DNA from: Sphingomonas bisphenolicum
Lineage (GTDB): Bacteria; Pseudomonadota; Alphaproteobacteria; Sphingomonadales; Sphingomonadaceae
Assembly (NCBI RefSeq): GCF_024349785.1
Contig: NZ_AP018817.1
Coordinates: forward strand, 3,379,501 to 3,443,500
Length of the DNA stretch: 64,000 nt
Direction of reading: 5' to 3'
Positions 34,019 to 46,313 of this stretch are shown here, piece by piece (the first letter of the stretch is position 1; every line of letters starts with the position of its first letter). The position numbers and the translations under genes were made by a program. The notes under the pieces are model-generated. The model worked only from the letters and a program-made list of their open reading frames with translations. It was not told the DNA's origin and did no database searches.

Positions 34019-36073
34019 ATGACCCAAGACATGCCCGATTCCGCCCCACTCGATCCCTTCGCGCAACCACCGCGCGAGTTCGGCGCGGGTCCGCCCAGCG
34101 CCTTCGCACGGCCCACGCCCTGGCGTCGCCGGCTCCAGATCGCCGGATGGGTGATCGCCGCAGGCCTCGCCGTGCTGATGATTCTGGTCGCCTGGCTCGC
34201 GGTCACGGCGCCGCTCTCCCGCTCGCTCAAGCCGATCGCGCCGCCCAGCATCAGCCTGACGTCGGCGGACGGCCATCTGATCGCCCGGCGCGGCGCGGTG
34301 ATCGACACACCGGTGACGATGGCCGAATTGCCCGCCCATGTGCCGCAGGCGTTCATGGCGATCGAGGATCGCCGCTTCATGACCCATTGGGGGGTCGATC
34401 CGCGCGGCATCGCGCGGGCCATGTGGCATAATCTCTGGTCGGACGGATCGTCGCAGGGCGGCAGCACGATCACGCAACAACTGGCCAAGGGCGTCTTCCT
34501 GTCCAGCGACCGCACCTTCGGCCGCAAGGCGCGCGAGGCGCTGATCGCGGTCTGGCTCGAAGTCTGGCTGACCAAGGACCAGATCATGGAGAGATATCTC
34601 TCCAACGTCTATTTCGGCGACAATGTGTATGGCCTGCGCGCCGCCGCGCTGCATTATTTCAATCGCGCGCCCGAACGGCTCACCATCCCGCAGGCCGCGA
34701 TGCTGGCGGGGCTGTTGAAGGCGCCCTCCCGCCTCGCCCCCACCAGCAACCTGAAGGGCGCGCGCACCCGCGCCGCGCTGGTGACGCAGGCGATGGTCGA
34801 TGCCGGCTATATCAGCCAGGCGGAACGCAACGCCCTGCCTCCCGCCCGGCTCAACGTCCATGACACGCCCGACGCCACCACCGGCACCTATTTCGCCGAC
34901 TGGGTGCTTGCCGACGCGCGCGATCGCGCCGGGGCCGTCTATGGCGAACAGAAGATCGAAACCACGCTCGACTGGCGCATCCAGCGGCTGGCCGAAGCCG
35001 CGATCCGCCGCGCGCCGCTGGGGGCTGCGCAGGCGGCGCTGGTGGCGATGAAGCCCGATGGCAGTGTCGTCGCCATGGTCGGTGGCAAAAATTACGCCAA
35101 GAGCAGCTTCAACCGCGCGGTGCAGGCGAAGCGCCAGCCGGGTTCGACCTTCAAACTGTTCGTCTATCTCGCCGCCTTCCGCGCGGGGATGACGCCCGAC
35201 GACATGATCGATGACACGCCGATCACCACCGGCACCTACCGCCCCGCCAATCACAGCGGCAAGTATCGCGGCCGCATCACCCTGCGTCAGGCCTTCGCCG
35301 CGTCGAGCAACGTCGCGGCGGTGCGGCTGACGCAGAAGGTCGGCGTCGACAATGTCATCAAGGTCGCCCGCGACCTGGGCGTCACCGCGCCACTGACCGA
35401 AGATTTGAGCCTCGCGCTCGGCACGTCGGAAATCCCGCTGGTGGAACTGGCGGAGGCCTATGCGGCGGTCGCCGCGGGCGCCTATCCGGTGCTCGCCCAT
35501 GGCCTGCCGCCCGAGGAACAGGGCTGGTTCGAAAAGCTGATGCAGCGCCAGCGGCAGTTCAGCCAGGACCAGCTCGACATGATCCGCGACCTCCTCTCCT
35601 CCGCCGCCAATCGCGGCACCGGCAGCGCGGCGGCGCTGCGCACCAGCACCTTCGGCAAGACCGGCACGACGCAGGACAGCCGCGACGCCATTTTCGTCGG
35701 CTATGCCGGGGGCCTCGTGACGGCGGTGTGGATTGGCAATGACGACAACGCCCCCCTGCCCGGCGGCGCGGCCGGCGGCGGCGTGCCCGCGCGCATCTGG
35801 CGCAATTTCATGAGCGGCGCGATCAACGAGCCGGTCGAGGATGCCCCCGAAGAAACGCAGGACGCCGATCTCGTCAACGCGATCGCCAATGTGACGGTGG
35901 AAACCGGCATCGGCAATGTCGGGCTGGGCGTCGATGAAGGCGGCATGACGGTGAACATCGGCGGCGGCCAGATCCGCCTGCCGATCGACCAGCCTGCCGG
36001 GCCGTCAGGCACTCCACCGCCGAGGATCGCGCCGACGCAGCCGGGCGAAGGCGAGGATGGCGGGCCGCAATAA
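34019..36073 (+). CDS. Class A penicillin-binding protein (PBP1 family)
   Basis: 684 residues, bifunctional peptidoglycan glycosyltransferase/transpeptidase. Short cytoplasmic N-terminus, one membrane helix at about 40-64. GT51 motifs: AIEDRRFMTHWGVDPRG with catalytic E116, and GGSTITQQLAK (148-158). Transpeptidase motifs: STFK (S376, K379), SSN (429-431), KTGT (547-550). It lacks the large ODD/OB insert of PBP1A and the UB2H of PBP1B, giving the PBP1C/2D-sized form common in alphaproteobacteria. The last 100 residues are Gly/Pro-rich and acidic. Acts on the periplasmic side of the inner membrane. The ParDE genes follow on the same strand. Confidence 0.95.
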   Translation: MTQDMPDSAPLDPFAQPPREFGAGPPSAFARPTPWRRRLQIAGWVIAAGLAVLMILVAWLAVTAPLSRSLKPIAPPSISLTSADGHLIARRGAVIDTPVTMAELPAHVPQAFMAIEDRRFMTHWGVDPRGIARAMWHNLWSDGSSQGGSTITQQLAKGVFLSSDRTFGRKAREALIAVWLEVWLTKDQIMERYLSNVYFGDNVYGLRAAALHYFNRAPERLTIPQAAMLAGLLKAPSRLAPTSNLKGARTRAALVTQAMVDAGYISQAERNALPPARLNVHDTPDATTGTYFADWVLADARDRAGAVYGEQKIETTLDWRIQRLAEAAIRRAPLGAAQAALVAMKPDGSVVAMVGGKNYAKSSFNRAVQAKRQPGSTFKLFVYLAAFRAGMTPDDMIDDTPITTGTYRPANHSGKYRGRITLRQAFAASSNVAAVRLTQKVGVDNVIKVARDLGVTAPLTEDLSLALGTSEIPLVELAEAYAAVAAGAYPVLAHGLPPEEQGWFEKLMQRQRQFSQDQLDMIRDLLSSAANRGTGSAAALRTSTFGKTGTTQDSRDAIFVGYAGGLVTAVWIGNDDNAPLPGGAAGGGVPARIWRNFMSGAINEPVEDAPEETQDADLVNAIANVTVETGIGNVGLGVDEGGMTVNIGGGQIRLPIDQPAGPSGTPPPRIAPTQPGEGEDGGPQ

Positions 36074-36115
36074 GGATGAAACAGACCACCTTGCCCCCGT
36101 CCTGAATATTCCATA

Positions 36116-36129
36116 TCCTGTGGACAGGA
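36116..36129. promoter_or_regulatory. Inverted repeat before parD
   Basis: TCCTGT-GG-ACAGGA is a perfect 6-base inverted repeat ending ten bases before the parD ATG and overlapping its ribosome-binding site (AGGAAGG). This is a typical position for antitoxin autorepression. Confidence 0.45.
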
Positions 36130-36139
36130 AGGTTATCGC

Positions 36140-36397
36140 ATGTCCAAACCAATGACCCTGAATGTGCGCGTGAGCGGTGCGCTGAGCGATTTCGTCTCTA
36201 CCAATATCGGGGACAGCGGGGCTTATGAAAATGTCAGCGAATATGTTCGCGATCTCATCCGTCGGGACAAGGCACGGGTCGAGGGCGAGCGGCTTGCGCT
36301 TCTCAAAACCGAACTGGTCCATGCCTTCGCCGCACCAGAGAGCGACTATCAACCGCTCGATGCCGATATGATTATCGCCCGCAACGCGCGGCCATAG
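36140..36397 (+). CDS. ParD-type antitoxin
   Basis: 85 residues. The N-terminus MTLNVRVSGALSDFVSTNI is the ribbon-helix-helix strand; SEYVRDLIRRD is the conserved ParD helix. The remainder, acidic and flexible (EGERLALLKTELVHAFAAPES), should wrap the toxin. It neutralises ParE and represses its own promoter. Start ATG 36140 with AGGAAGG eight bases upstream. parE follows with a gap of 4 bases. Confidence 0.9.
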   Translation: MSKPMTLNVRVSGALSDFVSTNIGDSGAYENVSEYVRDLIRRDKARVEGERLALLKTELVHAFAAPESDYQPLDADMIIARNARP

Positions 36398-36401
36398 GCG
36401 C

Positions 36402-36713
36402 ATGGCCGCCTATCGCGTGCGGCAGGCGGCCGGACGGCGGATCCACGATATCTATCGCTACACCCGTGATAGATGGGACCAGGACCAGGCCGAGAATTAT
36501 ATTCGCGGCCTTTTCGCGCGGTTCGAGGATATCGCTATGCGGGACTGCGTCTGGCGGGATATTCCTGCGGAGTTCGGCGTCGATGGCTTTTTTTGCCGCT
36601 ATGAACACCATTATATTTATTGGCGCGTCCTGTCGGACGGTGCTGTCGGCATCGTGACGGTGTTGCATGAACGAATGCACCAGATTGATCGCTTCCGGCA
36701 GGACCTGACCTGA
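36402..36713 (+). CDS. ParE/RelE-superfamily toxin
   Basis: 103 residues, RelE/ParE fold. YRVRQAAGRRIHDIYRYTRDRWDQDQAENY matches the N-terminal two-helix region, and the end carries FFCRYEHHYIYWRV and VTVLHERMHQIDRF, typical of ParE (strand with HERM). ParE toxins poison DNA gyrase; whether this one does, or is an RNase-like RelE, cannot be decided from sequence. Downstream of parD, co-transcribed; a bidirectional terminator follows 20 bases after its stop. Confidence 0.88.
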   Translation: MAAYRVRQAAGRRIHDIYRYTRDRWDQDQAENYIRGLFARFEDIAMRDCVWRDIPAEFGVDGFFCRYEHHYIYWRVLSDGAVGIVTVLHERMHQIDRFRQDLT

Positions 36714-36732
36714 CCATCAGCCCGAAAAGAAA

Positions 36733-36765
36733 AAGGCCCCCGCAGTGCGGAGGCCCCTTCCTTTG
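36733..36765. terminator. Bidirectional intrinsic terminator
   Basis: Stem GGCC-CCGC and GCGG-GGCC with one mismatch and loop AGT (36735-36755). On the minus strand it is followed by TTTTTCTTTTC, a good T-run for the lpd transcript. On the plus strand TTCCTTTGTCTT gives a weaker tail for parDE. Both genes end within 35 bases. Confidence 0.8.
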
Positions 36766-36786
36766 TCTTCGCGATAAGCGAACCGA

Positions 36787-38187
36787 TCACATATGGATCG
36801 GCTTGCCCGTTACGGCCATGGCCGCTTCCTTGATCGCTTCGCTGTGCGTCGGGTGCGCGTGGCAGGTATAGGCGATGTCTTCGCTCGACGCGCCGAATTC
36901 CATCGCCTGCGCCGCCTGCGCGATCATCGTGCCCGCGGGCACCGCGATGATCCACACGCCCAGCACCTTGTCGGTTTCGGCGTCGGCGATGATCTTCACG
37001 AAGCCGTCCGGTTCGTGATTGGTCTTGGCGCGGCTGTTCGCCATCATCGGGAATTTGCCGACCTTGATCGCGCCCTTTTCCTTGGCTTGTTCCTCGGTCA
37101 GGCCCACGCCCGCGATTTCCGGCTTGGTGTAGACCACCGACGGGATCACGGCATGGTTCACGATGCCGGTCAGGCCCGCGATATTCTCCGCGACGGCAAT
37201 GCCTTCGTCCTCGGCCTTGTGCGCCAGCATCGGACCGGGGATCACATCGCCGATCGCCCAGACGCCCGGAACCTTGGTCGCGAAGTCATGATCGGTTTCG
37301 ATCTGGCTGCGCGCGTTGAGTTCCAGACCGATCTTGTCGAGACCAAGCCCTTCGGTGTTGGGACGGCGGCCGATCGACACGAGGACCACATCGGCCTCGA
37401 TCGTCTCCGCGTCGCCACCGGCGGCGGGTTCGACGGTCAGGGTCACGCCCTTCTTGCCGACTTCCGCGCCCGTGACCTTCGTACCGAGCTTGTACTCGAA
37501 GCCCTGCTTCTTGAAGATCTTGTTGGCTTCCTTGCGGACTTCGCCGTCCATGCCGGGCAGGATCTGGTCGAGATATTCGACCACGGTCACCTTGGCGCCC
37601 AGGCGCTTCCAGACGCTGCCCAGTTCCAGCCCGATCACGCCGCCGCCGACGACGACCAGATGGCCGGGCACCTTGTCCAGCTCCAGCGCGCCGGTCGAAT
37701 CGACGATCTTGCCGCCTGCGTTGTCGACTGCGACGCCGGGCAGCGGCGTGACCGACGAACCGGTGGCGATGACGATATTCTTCGCCGTCACTTTCTCGCC
37801 GTTGATCTCGACCGTGTTGGCGCCGGTGAAGCTGGCCAGGCCCTTGAGCCAGGTCACCTTGTTCTTCTTGAACAGGAACTCGATGCCGCCGGTCAGGCCC
37901 TTGACCGCGTCGACGCGCTGGCCCTGCAGGGTGGGCAGGTCCAGGCTCATCTTGTCGATCTTGACGCCCAGCTTGGCGAGCGCGCCATTGGCCGCTTCGT
38001 CATACAGCTCCGACGCATGCAGCATCGCCTTGGACGGGATGCACCCTACATTGAGGCAGGTGCCGCCCAGCGTCTCGCGGCTTTCGGCGCAGGCGGTCTT
38101 GAGGCCAAGCTGCGCCGCGCGGATCGCGGCGACATAGCCACCGGGGCCAGCGCCAATTACCAGGACGTCATAGTCGAAATCGGACAT
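36787..38187 (-). CDS. lpd: Dihydrolipoyl dehydrogenase (E3)
   Basis: 466 residues. FAD-binding IGAGPGGYVAAIRAA at 11-25, redox disulfide GGTCLNVGCIPSK (C44/C49), NAD-binding VVGGGVIGLELGSVWKRLG, second FAD motif WAIGDVIPG, C-terminal active-site HAHPTHSE (H445/E450). It reoxidises dihydrolipoamide on E2 and passes electrons to NAD+. It is the last gene of the 2-oxoglutarate dehydrogenase set; a repeat element (38204-38280) separates it from sucB. A bidirectional terminator follows. Confidence 0.97.
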   Translation of the reverse strand: MSDFDYDVLVIGAGPGGYVAAIRAAQLGLKTACAESRETLGGTCLNVGCIPSKAMLHASELYDEAANGALAKLGVKIDKMSLDLPTLQGQRVDAVKGLTGGIEFLFKKNKVTWLKGLASFTGANTVEINGEKVTAKNIVIATGSSVTPLPGVAVDNAGGKIVDSTGALELDKVPGHLVVVGGGVIGLELGSVWKRLGAKVTVVEYLDQILPGMDGEVRKEANKIFKKQGFEYKLGTKVTGAEVGKKGVTLTVEPAAGGDAETIEADVVLVSIGRRPNTEGLGLDKIGLELNARSQIETDHDFATKVPGVWAIGDVIPGPMLAHKAEDEGIAVAENIAGLTGIVNHAVIPSVVYTKPEIAGVGLTEEQAKEKGAIKVGKFPMMANSRAKTNHEPDGFVKIIADAETDKVLGVWIIAVPAGTMIAQAAQAMEFGASSEDIAYTCHAHPTHSEAIKEAAMAVTGKPIHM

Positions 38188-38203
38188 GGAATTTTCCTCT
38201 TCC

Positions 38204-38280
38204 CGTCATGCCAGCGGAGGCTGGCATCTCCCTTTTCTTCTGAAAGAACAAGTGAGACCCCGGCTTTCGCCGGGGTGACG
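38204..38280. repeat. Paired REP-like palindromes between sucB and lpd
   Basis: First hairpin CGTCATGCCAGC-GGAG-GCTGGCATCTC (38204-38230); second GAGACCCCGGC-TTTC-GCCGGGGTGACG (38254-38280). The outer CGTCA and TGACG and inner ATCTC and GAGAC also pair with each other, so the element as a whole is an inverted pair. This is the sphingomonad-type intergenic repeat. It may set relative transcript levels of sucB and lpd. Confidence 0.65.
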
Positions 38281-38294
38281 TTAGAATTTAAGTG

Positions 38295-39551
<1,257 letters not shown>

Positions 39552-39559
39552 GAGCTTGA

Positions 39560-42355
39560 TCAGCCTTTCTTCTGGCGACGGATTTCTTCACGGACGCTGT
39601 GACCCAGCGCATCGGCGACGAGGGCGCCCTGTTCGGACACATGGCGCGACGCCAGCCCCGTGGCGGGCGATGCCGACGCCTTGCGACCGGCATAGCGGGC
39701 GCGCTTGGGCGCCTTGCCGGCCTTGGCCAGGGCTTCCTCGATATAGGGTTCGACGAAGAACCATGCGCCATTGTTGCGCGGCTCTTCCTGGCACCAGACG
39801 ATTTCGTCCAGATTGGTCATGCGCTCGATGCGCTTGGCCAGGGCGTCGGTCGCGAACGGGTAGATCTGTTCGATGCGAACGATCTGCACATCCTTGTCGC
39901 CGGCCGCGTCGCGCGCCTCCATCAGGTCGTAGAACACCTTGCCGGAACACAGGACCAGGCGCTTCGTATCCTTGTCGGCCGACCCGTTGGGGTCCGACAG
40001 GATGCGCTTGAACTGGGTTTCGCCCAGGAAATCCTCCGCCTTGCTGACCGCCAGCTTATGACGGAGCAGCGACTTGGGCGCCATGATGATGAGCGGCTTG
40101 CGGAAGGGCCGCAGCATCTGGCGACGCAGCGCGTGGAAGTAATTGGCCGGGGTCGTGATGTTGGCGACCTGGATATTGCCTTCCGCGCATAGTTGCAGGA
40201 AGCGTTCCAGACGCGCCGAACTATGTTCCGGCCCCTGCCCTTCATAGCCGTGCGGCAACAGGCAGACGAGGCCGTTGGAGCGCAGCCACTTGGTTTCGGA
40301 CGAAGCGATATACTGGTCGAAGATGATCTGCGCGCCGTTGGCGAAATCGCCGAACTGCGCTTCCCAGATTACCAGGCTCTTCGGGTCGGCCAGTGCGAAA
40401 CCATATTCGAAACCCAGTACGCCATATTCGGACAGCGGCGAATCCAGCACCTCGAACCGGCCATGCGGTACGGTCGACAGCGGGATATATTTATTCTCGC
40501 TGTCCTGATCGGTCCAGACCGCGTGACGCTGGCTGAACGTCCCGCGCCCGGAGTCCTGCCCCGACAGGCGGACGCCATAGCCTTCCGACAGCAGCGAACC
40601 GAAGGCCAGGGCCTCGCCGGTCGCCCAGTCGAAATTCTCGCCGGACTTGAACATCTCCGCCTTGGCGGCGAGGACGCGCGTCAGCGTCTTGTGGACGTTC
40701 AATCCTTCGGGAACGGTGGTCAGCGTCTTGCCGAGGCCGTCGAACAGCTTGGTGCTGATCGCCGAATCCACGCTCTGGCGCGAGGTTTCGGCGTCGGCCG
40801 GCTTGTGCAGGCCCGACCAGCGACCGGCAAACCAGTCGGCCTTGTTGGCCTTGTAGCTCTTGGACGCCTCGAACTCTTCTTCCAGATGATTGACGAAATC
40901 GCCCGTCACCTTGTTGACATAGTCGTCGTCGACCACGCCTTCATTCTTCAGCCGCGCCGAATAGACGTCGCTGACCGGCGGATGCTGGCGGATTTCCTTG
41001 TACATCAGCGGCTGGGTGAAGCCGGGCTCGTCGCCTTCATTATGGCCGAAGCGGCGATAGCACCACATGTCGATCACGATGTCGCGGTGGAAGGTCTGGC
41101 GATATTCCATCGCCAGCTTGCACGCGAAGGTCACCGCTTCGGGATCATCGCCATTGACGTGCAGGATCGGCGCCTGGACACCCTTCGCCACATCGGACGG
41201 ATAGGGCGAGCCGCGCGAAAATTGCGGGCTGGTGGTGAAGCCGATCTGATTGTTGATAATGAAGTGGACGCAGCCGCCGGTATTGTACCCATGCACGCCG
41301 GAGAAGCCGAGGCATTCCCAGACGATGCCCTGCCCCGCAAAGGCCGCGTCGCCGTGGATCAGCACGGGCAATACCTGCTCATGCTTTTCCAGATCGTCGC
41401 GGAAGGTCTGCTGCGCACGGACCTTGCCCAGCACCACCGGATCGACGGTTTCGAGGTGCGAGGGGTTGGGGACCAGCGACATATGGACCTTGACGCCGTC
41501 GAACTCGCGATCGGTGGACGTGCCCAGATGATATTTCACGTCGCCCGATCCGCCCACATCTTCCGGATTGGCGGTGCCGCCGGAAAATTCGTGGAAGATG
41601 ACGCGGAAGCCCTTAGCCATCACATTGGCCAGTACGTTCAGGCGCCCGCGATGGGCCATGCCGAACACAATCTCGCGCACGCCGGACTGGCCACCATATT
41701 TGATGACCGCTTCCAGCGCGGGGATCATGGATTCGCCGCCGTCCAGGCCGAAGCGCTTGGTGCCGACATATTTGCGGCCCAGGAACTTCTCATATTGCTC
41801 GCCCTGGATGACCTTGGCCAGGATCGCCTTCTTGCCCTCGGGCGTGAAGATGATTTCCTTGTCCTTGCCTTCCAGCCGGTCCTGCAGAAAGCGGCGTTCC
41901 TCCACATCGGCGATGTGCATATATTCCAGGCCGACATTGCCGCAATAATTGGCGCGCAGGATCGCGACGATCTCCGCCACGGTCGCATATTGCAGGCCCA
42001 GCGTGCCGCCCAGATAGATTTTTTTCGCGGGGTCAGTCAGGCCGTGATATTCCGGCGTCAGGTCGGCCGGCAGATCGCGCTTGGTCAGCCCCAGCGGATC
42101 GAGATTGGCGGCCAGATGGCCACGCACGCGATAAGTGCGGATCAGCATCTGCGCGCGGATGGCGTCGTCGGCAGCGGCGACGGCGTCGACATCCGACACG
42201 GCTTTGCCGGCGGACTTGGCGGCGGCCTTCACGGCGACCTGCATCTGGGTGGGGTCCATCGCCCCGGTCAGATCGTCGGTGTCGCTCAGCGGCCAGTTAT
42301 CGCGCGCCCAGCTTGGCCCGCGTTCAATCTCGAATTCCTGGTTCTCGTAACCCAT
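39560..42355 (-). CDS. sucA: 2-oxoglutarate dehydrogenase E1
   Basis: 931 residues, the usual length for thiamine-diphosphate-dependent E1o. Shows [20 protein letters not shown] and [28 protein letters not shown] ThDP/Mg-binding regions (the GDxAFAGQG motif is around residues 335-343), plus [21 protein letters not shown] in the C-terminal half. It decarboxylates 2-oxoglutarate and succinylates E2 lipoyl groups. sucB follows after 8 bases; sucD precedes by 90 bases. The 90-base leader (42356-42445) has no recognised riboswitch. Confidence 0.98.
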   Translation of the reverse strand: MGYENQEFEIERGPSWARDNWPLSDTDDLTGAMDPTQMQVAVKAAAKSAGKAVSDVDAVAAADDAIRAQMLIRTYRVRGHLAANLDPLGLTKRDLPADLTPEYHGLTDPAKKIYLGGTLGLQYATVAEIVAILRANYCGNVGLEYMHIADVEERRFLQDRLEGKDKEIIFTPEGKKAILAKVIQGEQYEKFLGRKYVGTKRFGLDGGESMIPALEAVIKYGGQSGVREIVFGMAHRGRLNVLANVMAKGFRVIFHEFSGGTANPEDVGGSGDVKYHLGTSTDREFDGVKVHMSLVPNPSHLETVDPVVLGKVRAQQTFRDDLEKHEQVLPVLIHGDAAFAGQGIVWECLGFSGVHGYNTGGCVHFIINNQIGFTTSPQFSRGSPYPSDVAKGVQAPILHVNGDDPEAVTFACKLAMEYRQTFHRDIVIDMWCYRRFGHNEGDEPGFTQPLMYKEIRQHPPVSDVYSARLKNEGVVDDDYVNKVTGDFVNHLEEEFEASKSYKANKADWFAGRWSGLHKPADAETSRQSVDSAISTKLFDGLGKTLTTVPEGLNVHKTLTRVLAAKAEMFKSGENFDWATGEALAFGSLLSEGYGVRLSGQDSGRGTFSQRHAVWTDQDSENKYIPLSTVPHGRFEVLDSPLSEYGVLGFEYGFALADPKSLVIWEAQFGDFANGAQIIFDQYIASSETKWLRSNGLVCLLPHGYEGQGPEHSSARLERFLQLCAEGNIQVANITTPANYFHALRRQMLRPFRKPLIIMAPKSLLRHKLAVSKAEDFLGETQFKRILSDPNGSADKDTKRLVLCSGKVFYDLMEARDAAGDKDVQIVRIEQIYPFATDALAKRIERMTNLDEIVWCQEEPRNNGAWFFVEPYIEEALAKAGKAPKRARYAGRKASASPATGLASRHVSEQGALVADALGHSVREEIRRQKKG

Positions 42356-42445
42356 TGCCTTGTCCCATGCCAGCCGCGTGCAGTCGCGGCGCGGGGAAAT
42401 CAGCGGCCGGGGTGCAGCCCGGCCGCCTGCATAGATAGGAGCTGT

Positions 42446-43330
42446 TTAGCCCTTCAACACGTCGACCAGCGTCGAGCCAAGCTCGGACGGGCTGGCGGCG
42501 ACCTTGATACCGGCCGCTTCCATCGCCGCGATCTTGCTTTCCGCGTCGCCCTTGCCGCCCGACACGATCGCGCCGGCATGGCCCATGCGACGGCCCGGAG
42601 GCGCCGTGCGGCCCGCGATGAAGCCGGCCATCGGCTTCTTGCGGCCGCGCTTGGCTTCGTCGATCAGGAACTGGGCGGCCTGTTCTTCCGCATCGCCGCC
42701 GATTTCGCCGATCATGATGATCGATTCGGTGGCGTCGTCGGCCAGGAACAGTTCCAGCACGTCGATGAAGTTGGTGCCGTTGACCGGGTCGCCGCCGATG
42801 CCGACGGCCGTGGTCTGGCCCAGGCCCGCATTGGTGGTCTGGAACACGGCTTCATAGGTCAGGGTGCCGGAACGCGACACGACGCCGACGCTGCCCTTCG
42901 AGAAGATCGAACCGGGCATGATGCCGATCTTGCATTCGCCCGGCGTCAGGACGCCGGGGCAGTTCGGGCCGATCAGGCGCGACTTGCTGCCCGACAAAGC
43001 GCGCTTTACGCGGACCATGTCGAGGACAGGGATGCCTTCGGTGATCGCGACGATCAGCGGGATTTCGGCATCGATCGCTTCCAGGATCGAATCGGCCGCA
43101 AATGGCGGCGGCACGTAGATGACCGAAGCGTCGGCGCCGGTCTTGCTCTTGGCTTCGGCGACCGTGTCGTACATGGGCAGGCCGATATGGCTGGTGCCGC
43201 CCTTGCCGGGGGTCACGCCGGCAACCATCTGGGTGCCGTAGGCCAGGGCCTGTTCGGTGTGGAAGGTGCCGGTGGCACCGGTCATACCCTGCGTGATGAC
43301 CTTGGTGTTCTTGTTCACCAGAATGGACAT
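42446..43330 (-). CDS. sucD: Succinyl-CoA ligase alpha subunit
   Basis: 294 residues from ATG 43330 ([15 protein letters not shown]); an upstream extension of the frame lacks similarity. CoA-binding Rossmann region [14 protein letters not shown] and [18 protein letters not shown] are conserved, and [17 protein letters not shown] carries the phosphohistidine. It needs the beta subunit SucC for activity, but sucC is not in this window: mdh precedes instead. Substrate-level phosphorylation step of the TCA cycle. Confidence 0.96.
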   Translation of the reverse strand: MSILVNKNTKVITQGMTGATGTFHTEQALAYGTQMVAGVTPGKGGTSHIGLPMYDTVAEAKSKTGADASVIYVPPPFAADSILEAIDAEIPLIVAITEGIPVLDMVRVKRALSGSKSRLIGPNCPGVLTPGECKIGIMPGSIFSKGSVGVVSRSGTLTYEAVFQTTNAGLGQTTAVGIGGDPVNGTNFIDVLELFLADDATESIIMIGEIGGDAEEQAAQFLIDEAKRGRKKPMAGFIAGRTAPPGRRMGHAGAIVSGGKGDAESKIAAMEAAGIKVAASPSELGSTLVDVLKG

Positions 43331-43429
43331 GGGTGTCCCTTTATCTGCTGTGGAAGTGGCACTTGGGTCTAAAGCGCCCCGTTCCAGGCTGCGCACTTAC
43401 CTGGAACGGAACGGTGCAGCTGTTAAAGC

Positions 43430-44398
<969 letters not shown>

Positions 44399-44493
44399 TC
44401 ATCCTCCAAGTCGTGACTACTGGAATTGCTGGTCCGCCTACGCCCTTCGAACAGGGGTTTCAACCGCCGAAGCCCTGGGAATGCAAATTATCT

Positions 44494-44510
44494 TTGCAAT
44501 TCATTCGCAA
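44494..44510. promoter_or_regulatory. TTGCAA-N5-TCGCAA box upstream of mdh
   Basis: TTGCAATTCATTCGCAA, a 17-base imperfect inverted repeat with outer arms TTGC/GCAA. It lies in a locally AT-rich stretch 102 bases upstream of the mdh start. The same layout occurs at 47208-47224 before sdhB. It resembles Fur-family boxes of alphaproteobacteria, but the regulator is unproven. Confidence 0.5.
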
Positions 44511-44586
44511 TTGCATTAGATGCGATTCACACCCTGTCGCTGTAGACTTCTACCCTGGTCTTCAGCCTTCCCTGCAGAGGTATCCT

Positions 44587-44618
44587 GCCGGGCGCCTTTC
44601 TCCTCGGAGGCGCCCGGC
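44587..44618. terminator. Strong 11-bp stem-loop between zapE and mdh
   Basis: GCCGGGCGCCT, loop TTCTCCTCGG, AGGCGCCCGGC: eleven perfect pairs, about 120 bases downstream of the zapE stop and about 195 upstream of mdh. No T-run on the minus strand, so it is a factor-assisted terminator or a leader structure. The rest of the 44393-44740 gap holds no gene I can support. Confidence 0.5.
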
Positions 44619-44740
44619 CTGTTTCCCACCTTAAGATTGCGGCCTGATGAACGGCCCGCGCGCGATCGGACGGGCCGATTCCACCCGGCGACGAACGGAC
44701 CGACGAGGATGAAGTCATGTTGGGTCCATGACCCGGCGGG

Positions 44741-45853
44741 CTATTTCGGCCCGTGGCCCAGCGCCAAATAGTCGTCCGACTGCATTTCCATCAGCCGCGA
44801 CACGGTGCGCTCGAATTCGAAGGCGCCGTCTCCCTCCGGATAGAGGCGCGCCGGTTCGGCATCGGCCGACGCCAGCAATTTCACCTTATATTCGTAGAGC
44901 GAGTCGATCAGCGTCACGAAGCGCGCGGCTTCGTTGCGGTTTTCCGGCCCCAGCACGGGAATGCCGACGATGATGACCGTATGATATTTACGCGCGATCG
45001 CCAGATAGTCCGGCGCACCGCGCGCTTCCGCACACAGCCGCTTGAACGAGAAGACCGCGACGCCCTTCAGGCTCTTGGGCACATGCAGGGTGCGACCGCC
45101 CTGCACGACAATATCCTCCGACGGCACATTGGCACGGTCGGACGGCGGATAGTCGGTCAGCCGGAAGAAGGCCGTGCTGAGCGCCTGCGTCGCTGCGTCG
45201 CCATTGGGACAATGCCACAATGTCGCGTCGCCCAGACGGTCGCGCCGATAATCGGTCGGCCCGTTCAGCGTCATCACGTCCAGCTTCATCTTTATGAGGT
45301 CGATGAAGGGCAGGAAAAGCTGGCGGTTGAGGCCGTTCTTGTAGAGTTCGTCCGGCTCGCGGTTGGACGTCGTGACGATCGTCACCCGCTTTTCCAGCAA
45401 TCCGGTGAACAGCCGCGACATGATCGCCGCGTCGGCCATATTGTTGACGACCATCTCGTCGAAGCAGAGCAGGCGCGCCTCGTCGGCCAGCGATTCGACC
45501 ACTGGCGGGATCGGATCGCCCGTTTCCGACTTGCGCGCGTCGGCCAGCCGGGCATGGACGTCGAGCATGAATTCGTGAAAATGCGCGCGCTTCTTCCGCT
45601 GAATCTGCACCGTGTCGAAGAACAGGTCCATCAACATCGATTTGCCGCGCCCGACCCCGCCCCACATGTAGAGACCGCGGGGCGGATCGGGTTGCTTGCG
45701 CAGCAGCTTCCACAGCGTCGATCCGCGCGCGGGCACCGCTTGCAGCTCCTGCTGCAACCGATCGAGTCGCTCGGCCGCCGACCGCTGGTCGGCATCGGGC
45801 CGCAATTCGCCCGCCTGCACCAGCGCGTCGTAGCGGGCGAGAACGGCGGTCAC
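44741..45853 (-). CDS. zapE: Cell division protein ZapE (AFG1-like ATPase)
   Basis: 370 residues. Walker A GGVGRGKSM (65-73), Walker B LLCFDEMVVNNMADAAIM, sensor/arginine-finger region VTIVTTSNREPDELYKNGLNR. This fits the AFG1/LACE1 family of P-loop ATPases. In E. coli ZapE destabilises Z-rings; mitochondrial AFG1 helps turn over respiratory subunits. Next to sdhB, the mitochondrial-type role in respiratory complex quality control is worth considering (inference). It starts 4 bases inside the thioesterase stop. Confidence 0.94.
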   Translation of the reverse strand: MTAVLARYDALVQAGELRPDADQRSAAERLDRLQQELQAVPARGSTLWKLLRKQPDPPRGLYMWGGVGRGKSMLMDLFFDTVQIQRKKRAHFHEFMLDVHARLADARKSETGDPIPPVVESLADEARLLCFDEMVVNNMADAAIMSRLFTGLLEKRVTIVTTSNREPDELYKNGLNRQLFLPFIDLIKMKLDVMTLNGPTDYRRDRLGDATLWHCPNGDAATQALSTAFFRLTDYPPSDRANVPSEDIVVQGGRTLHVPKSLKGVAVFSFKRLCAEARGAPDYLAIARKYHTVIIVGIPVLGPENRNEAARFVTLIDSLYEYKVKLLASADAEPARLYPEGDGAFEFERTVSRLMEMQSDDYLALGHGPK

Positions 45854-46311
45854 TTTTTCGCGCGCGCCTTGCGGATCGTGGCGGTCGATGCCGCGACCGG
45901 CTCGCCGTCCTGCGTCATCACCATGCGCAGGAACAACATCCGCCCGGTTTCGCGCAGCAGCTCGACTTCGGCGATCAGGTCGGGGCCGACCTTGCCAGCG
46001 CCCAGATATTGCATGTTAAGGTCGATGGTCACGCCATTGACATGCTCCTTCAGCCCCATGGCCCACAGCGCGCCGAAAAAGGCATGGTCGGCAAAGGCGG
46101 CCAGGAAGCCGCCATGCAGCATGTCGATTCGGTTGCGATGGCCGGGGCGCGTCTCCAGCCCCACCTGCGCCCTGCCCGAACCCAGGTCGCGCATATAGCC
46201 GCGCCCGATGGCCTGCAGGAAGGTGTCGGGATGCGGCTCGGCCCAACCGGACCAACCCGCCCATTTCCCTTCGGTCAGCGCAATCCCGCCTGCAACGCCG
46301 TCACTGCTCAA
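45850..46311 (-). CDS. PaaI-family (hotdog) thioesterase
   Basis: 153 residues. I place the start at TTG 46311, two bases after the sdhB TGA, because there is no ATG or GTG before the conserved region. Hotdog motif RIDMLHGGFLAAFADHAFFGALW (the HGG and D are the catalytic core), later NMQYLGAGKVG and EVELLRETGRMLFLRMVM. Acyl-CoA thioesterases of this type hydrolyse aromatic or medium-chain acyl-CoAs; the substrate is unknown. Overlaps zapE by 4 bases, so sdhB-thioesterase-zapE should be one coupled transcript. Confidence 0.85.
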   Translation of the reverse strand: MSSDGVAGGIALTEGKWAGWSGWAEPHPDTFLQAIGRGYMRDLGSGRAQVGLETRPGHRNRIDMLHGGFLAAFADHAFFGALWAMGLKEHVNGVTIDLNMQYLGAGKVGPDLIAEVELLRETGRMLFLRMVMTQDGEPVAASTATIRKARAKK

Positions 46312-46313
46312 GA

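Noticed and set aside
42356..42445. sucA-type riboswitch in the sucD-sucA gap
   Set aside because: I could not identify conserved stems in this 90-base leader; a covariance search would be needed.
40193..43372. Very long open frame on the plus strand opposite sucA and sucD
   Set aside because: It is the antisense of highly conserved enzymes in GC-rich codon use, has no ribosome-binding site and no recognisable domain.
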